DNA of 26,919 nucleotides from JAAYGD01 sp964428195 (lineage in GTDB: Bacteria; Bacillota_I; Bacilli_A; RF39; UBA660), in contig CAYRXC010000008.1 in NCBI GenBank assembly GCA_964428195.1, positions 1 through 26,919 of the forward strand, read 5' to 3'. Positions 7,857 to 15,481 of this stretch are shown piece by piece. Positions within the stretch are counted from its first letter, which is position 1. Each line of letters opens with the position of its first letter. A program made the position numbers and the translations under genes. The notes below the pieces were generated by a model, which was not told the origin of the DNA, ran no database searches, and was given only the letters and a program-made list of their open reading frames with translations.

Positions 7857-8253
7857 ATTTTAAGAAATTCTCTAATTGTTTTTCAACGCTTGCAATGTCT
7901 GTTTTTACAGCACTAATACTATCTTTATAAGAACTATTCCAATAATCTATTTCGCTTTTTGACAATTCTTTATCTTCACTTAATAATTTTTTTGTGTTTT
8001 CTAAATTGGTTAATTCACTTTTTAATTTTTGTATACTGTCTTTGTATATATCATACACAACATCAGCTGATGTTTCTCCAACTTTTGTATCAACTAATTT
8101 TAATTCAATCTCTCGCATAGTATTACTTGCTTGGTTAATGGCAACATTATGTTTGAATTCTTCTGGTTTGTAATGAGTATCTTTGTCTCCGTCTTTAACT
8201 CCACATCCAGTAATGAATAATATTGTTATAATAATAGCAATAATTTTCTTCAT
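7855..8253 (-). CDS. Small lipoprotein with coiled coil, 132 aa
   Basis: A short lipoprotein signal peptide, MKKIIAIIITILFITGC, places the lipidated cysteine at C17, so the mature protein is anchored on the outer face of the membrane. Residues about 45-130 are charged and heptad-like (KLKSELTNLENTKKLL, then SVEKQLENFLK), suggesting a coiled-coil hairpin. I do not recognise a family. The start ATG (8251-8253) has AAGGAAA upstream on the minus strand and a TATAAT at 8276-8281. The gene is expressed separately from the membrane protein upstream of it. Lipoprotein status is firm; the role is unknown, perhaps an envelope partner of the neighbouring LemA/DUF2207 proteins. Confidence 0.85.
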   Translation of the reverse strand: MKKIIAIIITILFITGCGVKDGDKDTHYKPEEFKHNVAINQASNTMREIELKLVDTKVGETSADVVYDIYKDSIQKLKSELTNLENTKKLLSEDKELSKSEIDYWNSSYKDSISAVKTDIASVEKQLENFLK

Positions 8254-8275
8254 AATATTTTCCTTTCATATTTTG

Positions 8276-8281
8276 ATTATA
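8276..8281 (-). promoter_or_regulatory. -10 box for the lipoprotein gene
   Basis: On the minus strand this reads TTGTATAAT, about 22 bases before the ATG. No clear -35 box. The same TTGTATAAT form occurs upstream of the 8713 gene and the 26222 gene. Confidence 0.5.
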
Positions 8282-8308
8282 CAATAAAAATAATAAATAA
8301 TAAACAAA

Positions 8309-8713
8309 TTATTTATTAGATAATTTTCTTTGTTTAATATACCCAATTATTCTAAATACAAATATATAAATAGCATACTCAGATAGATTAGGACCAAATG
8401 AAGATTCACCATTAATTATTAAATATGAAAATAGTGTGATGAAGAAGAACAAAAGATGAAGAACTATAAATGTAGGATTGTTTTTTATGAATGATTTGTA
8501 ACCAAAGTATATATTTAATATATTAATTATTAATACTAATATATAAAAGATTATAATAGCAAAATCGGGTATAAAAAATAAGATTACTCCTAATGGATCA
8601 AATAGATTAGAAGAAGTATCAATAAAACTTAATATAGTTATTATTAAAGCATATATTCCAAAATAATTACTTAGTATTATACTTGATAAAACAATTTCAT
8701 TTTTATTCTTCAT
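8309..8713 (-). CDS. Hypothetical four-span membrane protein, 134 aa
   Basis: The protein is almost entirely membrane: hydrophobic segments lie near residues 8-30, 38-68 (probably one long or two short spans), 80-100 and 112-126, with a basic C-terminal tail (KQRKLSNK). I do not recognise a family. The start ATG at 8711-8713 has GGAGAT upstream on the minus strand and a TATAAT at 8731-8736. Only 55 bases separate it from the downstream lipoprotein gene on the same strand, which has its own promoter. The two minus-strand genes interrupt an otherwise plus-strand run of DUF2207/LemA genes. Confidence 0.75.
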   Translation of the reverse strand: MKNKNEIVLSSIILSNYFGIYALIITILSFIDTSSNLFDPLGVILFFIPDFAIIIFYILVLIINILNIYFGYKSFIKNNPTFIVLHLLFFFITLFSYLIINGESSFGPNLSEYAIYIFVFRIIGYIKQRKLSNK

Positions 8714-8730
8714 AATATATCTCCATATTT

Positions 8731-8736
8731 ATTATA
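8731..8736 (-). promoter_or_regulatory. -10 box for the 8309-8713 gene
   Basis: TATAAT on the minus strand, preceded by TTG, about 17 bases before the start codon. No recognisable -35. Confidence 0.45.
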
Positions 8737-8805
8737 CAATATTCTTATATATTAATAACAATTATTTAAATAATTATGATATTATTAATATGATAGGAGA
8801 GTAAG

Positions 8806-9357
8806 ATGGAGCTATATATAATAATTGGAATATTATCAATTTTATTAATCTATATATTAATAGTATTTAATAGTTTAACAAGATTAAATAATAAAGTAAA
8901 AGAAGCTTTTGCAACTATGGACGTATATTTAAAGAAGAGATGGGACTTGATTCCTAACATTGTAGAAACTGTAAAAGGATATGCAGATCATGAGAAAGAT
9001 ACATTTGAAAGTGTAGTAAATTTGAGGAATAGTGTTTATGATGATATGAAAACAAATGATAAAATAGACACTAATGATCAATTAACTAAAAATATATCAA
9101 AGTTAATGCTGCTTTCTGAAGCCTATCCTGAGTTAAAAGCAAATAGTAATTTTTTTGATTTAAGTAATCAATTGAAGAAGGTTGAAGAAGATATAGCACA
9201 ATCTAGAAAGTATTATAATGCTGTGGTTAGAACTATGAATAACAAAGTTCAAATGTTTCCTAGTAATATCATTGCATTTTTGTTTAGATTTAAAGAAAAG
9301 AAATTCTTTGAAGCTACTGAAATTGAAAGAGAAAACATAGAGGTTGATTTAAAATGA
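8806..9357 (+). CDS. lemA: LemA family membrane protein, 183 aa
   Basis: The LemA layout is clear: one N-terminal membrane helix (residues 3-22), then the family motif region VFNSLTRLNNKVKEAFATMD with LKKRWDLIPNIVETVKGYADHE (about 20-65), and the later QSRKYYNAVVRTMNNKVQMFPSN (about 132-154). Length is normal. LemA proteins are helical-bundle membrane proteins of unclear biochemical role, often next to DUF2207 or TPM-type membrane proteins. The same arrangement is present here: the stop TGA overlaps the ATG of the next gene (ATGA), implying translational coupling. The start is ATG 8806 with AGGAGAG; a TGATATTAT element at 8777-8785 is a possible extended -10. TGA used as stop is notable, since almost all other genes here end in TAA or TAG. 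Confidence 0.93.
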   Translation: MELYIIIGILSILLIYILIVFNSLTRLNNKVKEAFATMDVYLKKRWDLIPNIVETVKGYADHEKDTFESVVNLRNSVYDDMKTNDKIDTNDQLTKNISKLMLLSEAYPELKANSNFFDLSNQLKKVEEDIAQSRKYYNAVVRTMNNKVQMFPSNIIAFLFRFKEKKFFEATEIERENIEVDLK

Positions 9358-11300
9358 AAAGAGTAAGATTATTAATAATTACTTTAATAGTGTTATTCTT
9401 ATTTCCAATATTAGTGGATGCTAATATTTCTACATCTTCTTTTGAAGAGTATAATGAGTATCAGAAATATGGTAATGGAGAATATGAAATAAAAAAATAT
9501 AAAGTAGATATAGTGGTAAATGAAGACAATACCTTTAATATTAAAGAAGAAATTACTGCTGATTTTTATGTAGGTAAACATGGAATAATTAGAGAAATTC
9601 CTTTAAGAAATGAAGTAGTAAGGCTAAATGGTTCAATTACTAAGAATTTTGCAAAAGTAAGTCAAATAATAGTTAATGAAAGAAACTCTATAGGTACAGA
9701 AGACAATCATAGAATAATAAAGATTGGAAATCCAAATGAAGTAGTTACAGGAATTAGAAATTATTCTATTGAATATAAATATGATATAGGAAAAGATCCA
9801 TTAAAAGAGTATGATGAGTTTTATTTTAATATTATTGGAAATAGATGGGACACTACTATAAGCGGTGTTGAATTTTCTATTACTATGCCTAAGGAATTTG
9901 ATGCTTCTAAGCTGGGATTTTCTTCGGGTATATATGGTTCTGTAAAAAATGATAAGATTAAGTATTCCGTTGAAGATAATACAATAACTGGAGTATATGA
10001 AGGAACTTTGAATGTTCAAGAAGGAATTACTGTTAGATTAGCTCTTCCTGAGGGATATTTTGTTGTTCCAGAAAAAGAGATATCTCTTTTAGATATATTT
10101 ATTATTGTATTTCCAATCATAGGAGTCTTAGTATCTTTAATGTTATGGTATAACTTTGGAAAAGATGAAAAACCAATTGAAACAGTCGAATTTTATCCTC
10201 CTGAAGGATTTAATAGTGCAGAAGTTGCTTTTTTATATAAAGGATACGTTACAGAAAAAGATGTAATTTCTTTATTAATTTATTTGGCAGACAAAGGATA
10301 TATTAAGATTATAGAAACAGAAGAAAAAGGATTAATATTTAAGCGTAGGGGATTTAAAATAATAAGATTAAAAGAATATAATGGTAATAATGTCTATGAA
10401 AGAAAGTTTTTAAAAGGTTTATTTAAACACAAAAAAAGATCTAGTATATTTTCAAATATAAAAGATAATAGTGTAAAAACTAATCGTAATGAGGTTACCT
10501 TAGAAGACGTTCAAGATCGATTTTATGTTACTATAAATTCTATAATTAGAGGTCTAAATTCTAATGAAAATATTGATAAAATATTCGAAAAGACGCCTTT
10601 TTATTCTTCTCTGATAATCGCAGTATTTATAATTTTTACTTTGATTATTATGCTTGCTATTCCTGCATTAGAATACAATGGAGTAACAGAATTTTTTAAA
10701 GCGATTGGATTAGTGTTATTTTTTATTCCATTTTATTCAATAGTATTTGTTAAAAACATTCATAAAATAGTTAAGTTTGTTTGGTCAGTATTAACAATTG
10801 GTTTTTCTTTTATACTTTATTCTGCTATGTTGGTTAATAATTTAAATCTGAATAATATACTATTTGTATACAGCTTGATTATAGGATTATTAAGTGTGTT
10901 TATTATGATTATATGTCTTATAATGATGCCAAGAAGAACAAGATTTGCAAATGAATTATTTGGAAAAATAAAAGGGTTTAGGAACTTTTTAGAAACTGCT
11001 GAAAAAGAAAAACTTCAAGAATTAGTAATGAAAAACCCAACATATTTTTATAATATATTGCCATATACTTATGTATTAGGAGTATCTAACAAATGGATAA
11101 AAAAATTTGAATCAATAGCGACGAAAGCTCCAAAGTGGTATGAAGGAACATCAACATTTAGTTTAAGCACATTTGGAAGTTTTATGGATTCGACCATGTC
11201 TTCTGCAACTAGTTCGACTTCTTCTTCTAGTAGCGGTGGATCATCAGGCGGTGGATCCTCTGGAGGAGGTTCAGGTGGTGGAGGTGGAAGTTCCTGGTAG
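9354..11300 (+). CDS. DUF2207 domain-containing membrane protein with Gly/Ser tail, 648 aa
   Basis: A signal peptide (about residues 1-24, VRLLIITLIVLFLFPILVDA) is followed by an extracytoplasmic beta-rich DUF2207 domain (about 35-235, including YKVDIVVNEDNTFNIKEEI and GKHGIIREIP). A membrane helix follows near 243-266, then a cytoplasmic part with FYPPEGFNSAEVAFLYKG and LIYLADKGYIKI, and more hydrophobic segments (about 420-440, 450-465, 475-495, 500-525). The protein ends in a tail of Ser then Gly/Ser (about 617-647) and a final Trp, typical of the family. It overlaps lemA by 4 bases. Function is unknown; the pairing with LemA suggests a shared membrane complex. It is the full-length relative of the gene at 6474. 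Confidence 0.9.
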   Translation: MKRVRLLIITLIVLFLFPILVDANISTSSFEEYNEYQKYGNGEYEIKKYKVDIVVNEDNTFNIKEEITADFYVGKHGIIREIPLRNEVVRLNGSITKNFAKVSQIIVNERNSIGTEDNHRIIKIGNPNEVVTGIRNYSIEYKYDIGKDPLKEYDEFYFNIIGNRWDTTISGVEFSITMPKEFDASKLGFSSGIYGSVKNDKIKYSVEDNTITGVYEGTLNVQEGITVRLALPEGYFVVPEKEISLLDIFIIVFPIIGVLVSLMLWYNFGKDEKPIETVEFYPPEGFNSAEVAFLYKGYVTEKDVISLLIYLADKGYIKIIETEEKGLIFKRRGFKIIRLKEYNGNNVYERKFLKGLFKHKKRSSIFSNIKDNSVKTNRNEVTLEDVQDRFYVTINSIIRGLNSNENIDKIFEKTPFYSSLIIAVFIIFTLIIMLAIPALEYNGVTEFFKAIGLVLFFIPFYSIVFVKNIHKIVKFVWSVLTIGFSFILYSAMLVNNLNLNNILFVYSLIIGLLSVFIMIICLIMMPRRTRFANELFGKIKGFRNFLETAEKEKLQELVMKNPTYFYNILPYTYVLGVSNKWIKKFESIATKAPKWYEGTSTFSLSTFGSFMDSTMSSATSSTSSSSSGGSSGGGSSGGGSGGGGGSSW

Positions 11301-11336
11301 ATATTTTTAAAAAAAAATTAAATTTAAGGAGGAATA

Positions 11337-11804
11337 ATGAAAAGTGAATTAGTACTACTTACTACAAAGAAAGTTGGATTCTTAAAATGGGATGTTTGCA
11401 TTATTAGTTTTTTTAAAGATGAGTTGTTGATTACATCATTAAGCAACGCAAAACAAAAAGAATTGTTTTTAGCTAAGAAAAAAGATGTAAAAGATAGTGG
11501 CGGAGGATTCATTAAACAATCTTTTGCTATGCAAAATGTAATACCAGAATATGTAGACATGATTACAAATATGGTTAAGGAAGATGTAAGAAAAGAAAAC
11601 ACAGAAAGTATTAACAAAGGAATTATTACTAATATTAAATTTAAAAGAGCATCAGAAAATACTGATGCAGAAAATAATACTACCACATTATCAAAAGGCA
11701 AAATAGTTATTCAAGTAAATGGAAGAAAAATGAAGTTTAAACATTCGTATTTAGATAATAAAAAAGATTTAAAAAATTATATTAACAATTACTTGAGTAA
11801 ATAA
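11337..11804 (+). CDS. Hypothetical protein, 155 aa (possible PH-like domain)
   Basis: I do not recognise a named family. No signal peptide or membrane span is evident. The N-terminal half has strand-like stretches (ELVLLTTKKVGF, CIISFFKDELLITSLS), then FLAKKKDVKDSGGGF and a helix; the C-terminus has GKIVIQVNGRKMKFKHSY and a helix ending in NYINNYLSK. The strand-rich body with a closing helix would fit a bacterial PH-like fold, but this is a guess. A strong ribosome site AAGGAGGA lies at 11327-11334 before ATG 11337. It follows the DUF2207 gene by 36 bases without a visible hairpin, so it may be part of the lemA transcript. Confidence 0.7.
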   Translation: MKSELVLLTTKKVGFLKWDVCIISFFKDELLITSLSNAKQKELFLAKKKDVKDSGGGFIKQSFAMQNVIPEYVDMITNMVKEDVRKENTESINKGIITNIKFKRASENTDAENNTTTLSKGKIVIQVNGRKMKFKHSYLDNKKDLKNYINNYLSK

Positions 11805-11850
11805 TTATATATTTTTACAAATTTTTGGATAAAAGAATATCTGAAAAAAA

Positions 11851-11859
11851 TGTTATAAT
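11851..11859 (+). promoter_or_regulatory. Extended -10 promoter (TGnTATAAT) for the 11883 gene
   Basis: TGTTATAAT at 11851-11859. TTGGAT at 11825-11830 is 23 bases upstream of the TATAAT, too far for a standard -35. The ATG is 23 bases downstream of the -10. Confidence 0.6.
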
Positions 11860-11882
11860 AAGAATAGAATAGAGAGGGAATA

Positions 11883-14387
11883 ATGGAAGAAGAAAAAAAT
11901 GCTTTGTTAGAAGAGCTTAATAAAAAATTAGAAGAAGGATTAAAAGAAATAGAAGAAACCAATAAAGAGTTAAACCAAGAGACAAATGCTAACATAGATG
12001 ATTTTCAAACCAAATTAGAAAAATTAAAAATAAAAAAAGAAGTAATAGATAATAATTCTTCTCAATCAGATTCAGAAGTTAATAATGTTGAGTTTGAAAA
12101 AGAAAACCAAATAGTGGAAGATATTAATGTTCCAATAGCAGACTTGGAAGTTAACAACGTTGAATTTGAAGGAAATAAACTTGAATCAGAAGTAAATGAT
12201 ATTGTAGTTGAAAAAACAGAAATAAATGATAATAATGAAAACAAACATAAAAGGAAAAATAGAACTCTTTTATTTGTTTTAGCGTTACTAATAATAGTTG
12301 GATTTTCTCTAATATCTTTTTATTATATAGTTGGAAGCGATGAGTTCTTTAAAACATTTAATATAGAAAAAAATAAAAATAAAGAGATTAAAGAAGTAGA
12401 AAAAATTACTTATGAACCTTACAAAACAAAAAGCTTTTCTCTTAAATGCTACTATAAAATTGATTCAGAAGTTTATGGAGATATAGAAGAAAAAACTTCT
12501 ATTAGTAATGGGGATATAATAGTGTGTCTTCCTAATTATGAAGTATTGGCTAATAATCCATTAAATGATTTAACTTTTGAAATAAACTATGGAAGTGGTT
12601 TAAAATTAATATCTACAAAAAGCGATGTTGGAAAGATTGAAGTAGATGGCAATACAGCAAATGTAATTTTCAGTAAATTTAATTCTGCGGTAGATAACAT
12701 TGTTAGATATGAATTTGAGGTAATAGATAATACAAAAAAAGATGATTTGTTTGTGTCTTTAGATTCTATTAAATTTAGAGCTTTAGATGGGAAATATTAT
12801 GAAACAAAAGATCCTTTGACTAAATATTTAATTACTTCAAAAAACAAGTATATATATGTTACAGAAGAAGGCTATGTATTAGTAAATGACTATCCTAGTG
12901 TTGAAAAGCATCCTATTGAAAGAATATATGAATGTAAAAAAGAATGTGAAAATTTTTCTTCTGATTCTCCAAATTATTTGTTATTTATTGATGACGGTCT
13001 TGTTGTTTATGACATTGATAATGATAAAAAAGAAAATATTAATTACCCCTATGACTCTAGTTATAATTATTCATTGGTTATTTATGACAAACCAAGGGGA
13101 ATAATAGCATCAGGCGAAGAAAAAATAGAATATTATTCTATTGAATATGATAAACTTATTTTGAGTTATGACAAAACAGAATATAAGAGACCATTTATAT
13201 ATAAATCTGGTAGAGATTACTTGGTTGTTAGCTATTTTGATAAGGATGAATCGTATATTATGAATCTACTTGATTTTGAAGGAAAAGTATTCAAACCAAA
13301 ATTTAATGATTTAATTAAGTTGGAGAACTCAAACTATTATCAATTTAAGATTTATGCAGATCAAATTAGTGATGATGTTATTTTTTACACGAATAATATT
13401 GAACCTTTGTTTGACGGTAAATCTTACTCTAGTGATTTTGATGAGTTTTTAATAAATGATGGAAATTTAATAATAAATGGAAATGATAGAAATAAATTTT
13501 TAGTTTATGATTCAAATTATCAACTAGTTAAAACTAGTAAAGAATATAAAAAAATATATAATATTTTAGAAGGGCCTTATTTTATAGTTTTAGATTCAGA
13601 TAACTACATAAAAATAATAAATTATGAAGAAGAAGAAAAAGCTAAGATAGTAGAAATGTCTAGTAATTTAACATATCATTCAATGATATCTGGTTGGCAT
13701 ACTGAAAACAATAAAAATGGTATATATATGGTGTTTGGAAATGCTGATATAGAGTATCCTAAATTAGGAAGTGGATTAGAGTATTTTTATATTCCTGATA
13801 CTAACGAGATGGGAGTAATTGAAATTGAAGGAGTTGGGGGATATGCTAAACCAGTACTTTATTTGTATCCCACAAAAGATACAAATATAAGTGTCTCTTT
13901 CAAAAAACCTCAATTACTTACTACAACATATCCAAAATTTATAAATAATTGGAAAGTATTAGCTAAGCCCAATGGTGATTTATATGATTCAAATAATAAA
14001 TATTATTATGGATTATATTGGGAAGAAGAAGGCTCTACTGAGGTCGATTTTAGTAAAGGATTTTATGTAACAAAATCAGACGCAATAAATTTTTTAGAAG
14101 ATAAATTATCTGTATTAGGATTAAATGATAGAGAACGAAATGAATTTATTATGTATTGGTTACCTATTTTAGAAAAAAATGAAAAGAATTTAGTTTACTT
14201 TGAATTAACTGAAGAAAGAGATAGGTTTAACAAATTGATAATAGATCCTATGCCAGATTCATTATTAAGAATAGCAATTCATATTAAAAAAGTAGATAAA
14301 CAAATCAAGATAAAGGAACAAGTATTGCCCAAATTTTCTAGAAAAGGATTTGCAGCTATAGAATGGGGTGGAGTAATACATAATTAA
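11883..14387 (+). CDS. Large single-span surface protein with conserved YLYP-type C-terminal domain, 834 aa
   Basis: Residues 1-120 are acidic, coiled-coil-like and cytoplasmic, with a repeat of EVNNVEFE at 65-72 and 89-96 and a weaker third copy near 103. After a basic stretch (KHKRKNR) one membrane helix spans about 127-150. The outer part (150-650) is strand-rich with many short YxxDxD-type segments, possibly a beta-propeller-like fold. Residues about 655-834 begin AKPVLYLYPTK and include W-VLAKPNGDLYD, YYGLYWEE, YWLPIL and FAAIEWGG. This resembles a C-terminal domain I recall in uncharacterised bacterial surface proteins; no function is known to me. The start is ATG 11883 with AGAGGG upstream. 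The topology is type II without a cleavable signal. A terminator at 14386 overlaps the stop. Confidence 0.8.
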   Translation: MEEEKNALLEELNKKLEEGLKEIEETNKELNQETNANIDDFQTKLEKLKIKKEVIDNNSSQSDSEVNNVEFEKENQIVEDINVPIADLEVNNVEFEGNKLESEVNDIVVEKTEINDNNENKHKRKNRTLLFVLALLIIVGFSLISFYYIVGSDEFFKTFNIEKNKNKEIKEVEKITYEPYKTKSFSLKCYYKIDSEVYGDIEEKTSISNGDIIVCLPNYEVLANNPLNDLTFEINYGSGLKLISTKSDVGKIEVDGNTANVIFSKFNSAVDNIVRYEFEVIDNTKKDDLFVSLDSIKFRALDGKYYETKDPLTKYLITSKNKYIYVTEEGYVLVNDYPSVEKHPIERIYECKKECENFSSDSPNYLLFIDDGLVVYDIDNDKKENINYPYDSSYNYSLVIYDKPRGIIASGEEKIEYYSIEYDKLILSYDKTEYKRPFIYKSGRDYLVVSYFDKDESYIMNLLDFEGKVFKPKFNDLIKLENSNYYQFKIYADQISDDVIFYTNNIEPLFDGKSYSSDFDEFLINDGNLIINGNDRNKFLVYDSNYQLVKTSKEYKKIYNILEGPYFIVLDSDNYIKIINYEEEEKAKIVEMSSNLTYHSMISGWHTENNKNGIYMVFGNADIEYPKLGSGLEYFYIPDTNEMGVIEIEGVGGYAKPVLYLYPTKDTNISVSFKKPQLLTTTYPKFINNWKVLAKPNGDLYDSNNKYYYGLYWEEEGSTEVDFSKGFYVTKSDAINFLEDKLSVLGLNDRERNEFIMYWLPILEKNEKNLVYFELTEERDRFNKLIIDPMPDSLLRIAIHIKKVDKQIKIKEQVLPKFSRKGFAAIEWGGVIHN
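12075..12170 (+). repeat. Imperfect 72-base-spaced repeat inside the 834-aa gene
   Basis: The codons for EVNNVEFE occur at 12075-12098 and again at 12147-12170, exactly 72 bases apart, with synonymous differences. It lies in the acidic cytoplasmic linker, a region likely to expand by slippage or recombination. Confidence 0.7.
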
Positions 14388-14407
14388 AAACCTTTTAAAG
14401 GTTTTTT
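14386..14407 (+). terminator. Rho-independent terminator after the 834-aa gene
   Basis: AAAAACC / GGTTTTT stem around a TTTTAAA loop (which can pair further), ending in a run of seven T. It begins at the last bases of the stop codon. Confidence 0.8.
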
Positions 14408-14487
14408 TATAATAATAAAAATATCAATCTATATTTTACGTTTATATGTAAATATTGTTAAGAATTATAAATCATCTATTATGAGTA

Positions 14488-14496
14488 TGATATAAT
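14488..14496 (+). promoter_or_regulatory. Extended -10 promoter (TGnTATAAT) for the 14523 gene
   Basis: TGATATAAT at 14488-14496, 26 bases before the ATG. No -35 consensus upstream. The remaining bases between 14408 and 14487 are AT-rich and show nothing else I can support. Confidence 0.6.
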
Positions 14497-14522
14497 TATT
14501 TGGTTTAAAATAGGAGGATTAT

Positions 14523-14984
14523 ATGGATGAGTTAGAACTGTTATTTGTTAGTTTGGGTATTTTTGTATTGGTATTTTTTGCGATTGGTTTTTTATTATTT
14601 ATTTTGTCAGCATTAGGATTGATGGGAATTGCAAAACAAAACAATATAAGCAATAGATGGATGGCTTGGATTCCTGTTTTTAATGTATATCTTTTTGGAA
14701 ATGTTGCATATGGAAAAAAATATGGTTGGCTTTTGATAATATTGCTATTTGTCACGGGTTTAAATGGTCAAGAATTTAATGGTGAACTAATATCATTCCC
14801 ACCTTTTATATATTTTGTATTGAGCGCATCAACACTCTTATTTGTATTGGCGGCATTATATAAATTATATTCAAAAATGAGCGATAAGGCAATCTTGATG
14901 TTTATATTCACGATATTATCTTTAGGTTTGCTTTCTCCAATTTTTCTTTTTGCAATAAGAAAAAATGGAGTCATTAGTTATTAA
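14523..14984 (+). CDS. Small multi-span membrane protein, 153 aa
   Basis: Four membrane segments are visible: about residues 7-37, 60-80, 92-115 and 122-145. Between the first two lies a conserved-looking loop, GIAKQNNISNRWMAWIPVFN followed by YLFGNVA. I recall this loop type from uncharacterised Firmicutes membrane proteins in which a 'Lys/Asn ... W-AWIPV-N' motif follows TM1. No catalytic motif is seen and the function is unknown. The start is ATG 14523 with AGGAGG at 14512-14517. The gene has its own TGnTATAAT promoter, and the MutT-like gene downstream has another, so it is probably monocistronic. Confidence 0.8.
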   Translation: MDELELLFVSLGIFVLVFFAIGFLLFILSALGLMGIAKQNNISNRWMAWIPVFNVYLFGNVAYGKKYGWLLIILLFVTGLNGQEFNGELISFPPFIYFVLSASTLLFVLAALYKLYSKMSDKAILMFIFTILSLGLLSPIFLFAIRKNGVISY

Positions 14985-14998
14985 TATTTGTATTATTG

Positions 14999-15007
14999 TG
15001 TTATAAT
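14999..15007 (+). promoter_or_regulatory. Extended -10 promoter (TGnTATAAT) for the MutT-like gene
   Basis: TGTTATAAT at 14999-15007. A start about 7 bases later would fall at the AAAGGTGA ribosome site (15012-15019), giving a leader of about 10-12 nt to the ATG at 15025. Confidence 0.6.
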
Positions 15008-15024
15008 TAACAAAGGTGATAAGT

Positions 15025-15426
15025 ATGGAATGCAAGATTTTAGTAACAGGTATAATAAGGAGCAATAACAAATTGTTGATTGTTAAAAGATGTAAAACAG
15101 ATAGATATAAATCATGTACTTGGGAATTTCCTGGAGGAAAGCTTGAGCACAATGAAATGATAATAGATGGTTTAATTAGAGAAATTAAAGAAGAAGTAAA
15201 TATAGATGTTTCGAATAAAAAAATAGAATTATTAACATATAACGAAGAATTTGAAAAACAAGGTGATTTATTAGTACGTATTCTAAAGATGATATTTTTT
15301 ATAGATTATAATAATGAAGATTTAAATGTTGTTCTAAGTAATGAACATATGGATTATAAATGGATAGAAAATGATTTGGAATTATTAACTGATTATTATA
15401 AAGACTTAATAAACCTTATTAATTGA
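15025..15426 (+). CDS. MutT-like Nudix hydrolase, 133 aa
   Basis: The sequence reads like MutT/8-oxo-dGTP or CTP pyrophosphohydrolases: N-terminal VTGIIRSNNKLLIVKR, then WEFPGGKLE and the Nudix box G-KLEHN-E, seven residues, REIKEEVNI (about residues 38-60). The last Gly of the Nudix consensus is Asn here (EEVNI instead of EExGU); the metal-binding glutamates are intact, so activity is likely. A cytoplasmic nucleotide-pool cleaning role is probable but unproven. I chose ATG 15025 over the in-frame GTG at 15016 because that GTG is part of the AAAGGTGA ribosome site. The gene ends in TGA, unusual here, within bases that lead into the terminator hairpin at 15426. Confidence 0.9.
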   Translation: MECKILVTGIIRSNNKLLIVKRCKTDRYKSCTWEFPGGKLEHNEMIIDGLIREIKEEVNIDVSNKKIELLTYNEEFEKQGDLLVRILKMIFFIDYNNEDLNVVLSNEHMDYKWIENDLELLTDYYKDLINLIN

Positions 15427-15447
15427 GAACTAATTAGTTCTTTTTTT
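15426..15447 (+). terminator. Terminator after the MutT-like gene
   Basis: AGAACTAATTAGTTCT (15426-15441) is a perfect 16-base palindrome followed by T7. It starts at the last base of the stop codon. The next promoter begins two bases after the T run. Confidence 0.85.
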
Positions 15448-15448
15448 G

Positions 15449-15457
15449 TGTTATAAT
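15449..15457 (+). promoter_or_regulatory. Extended -10 promoter (TGnTATAAT) abutting a terminator
   Basis: TGTTATAAT at 15449-15457, directly after the T tract of the MutT terminator; the -35 position would lie in the hairpin. It drives the DUF1292 operon (start 15482). Confidence 0.65.
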
Positions 15458-15481
15458 AATTACAATAATAGAGGAGGAAAA

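Noticed and set aside
11324..11701. 125-codon minus-strand frame opposite the 155-residue gene
   Set aside because: The plus-strand gene has a strong AAGGAGGA site and normal codon use; the opposite frame has none and reads as hydrophobic/Ser-rich noise.
12886..13104. 72-codon plus-strand frame inside the 834-residue gene
   Set aside because: It is out of frame within a continuous large gene, has no ribosome site, and is a product of AT-rich composition.
9355..15426. TGA recoded as tryptophan, as in Mycoplasma
   Set aside because: All clear Trp positions use TGG and no long gene has an internal in-frame TGA. TGA ends lemA and the MutT gene exactly where the families end. The evidence is not absolute, since read-through would add only a few codons.
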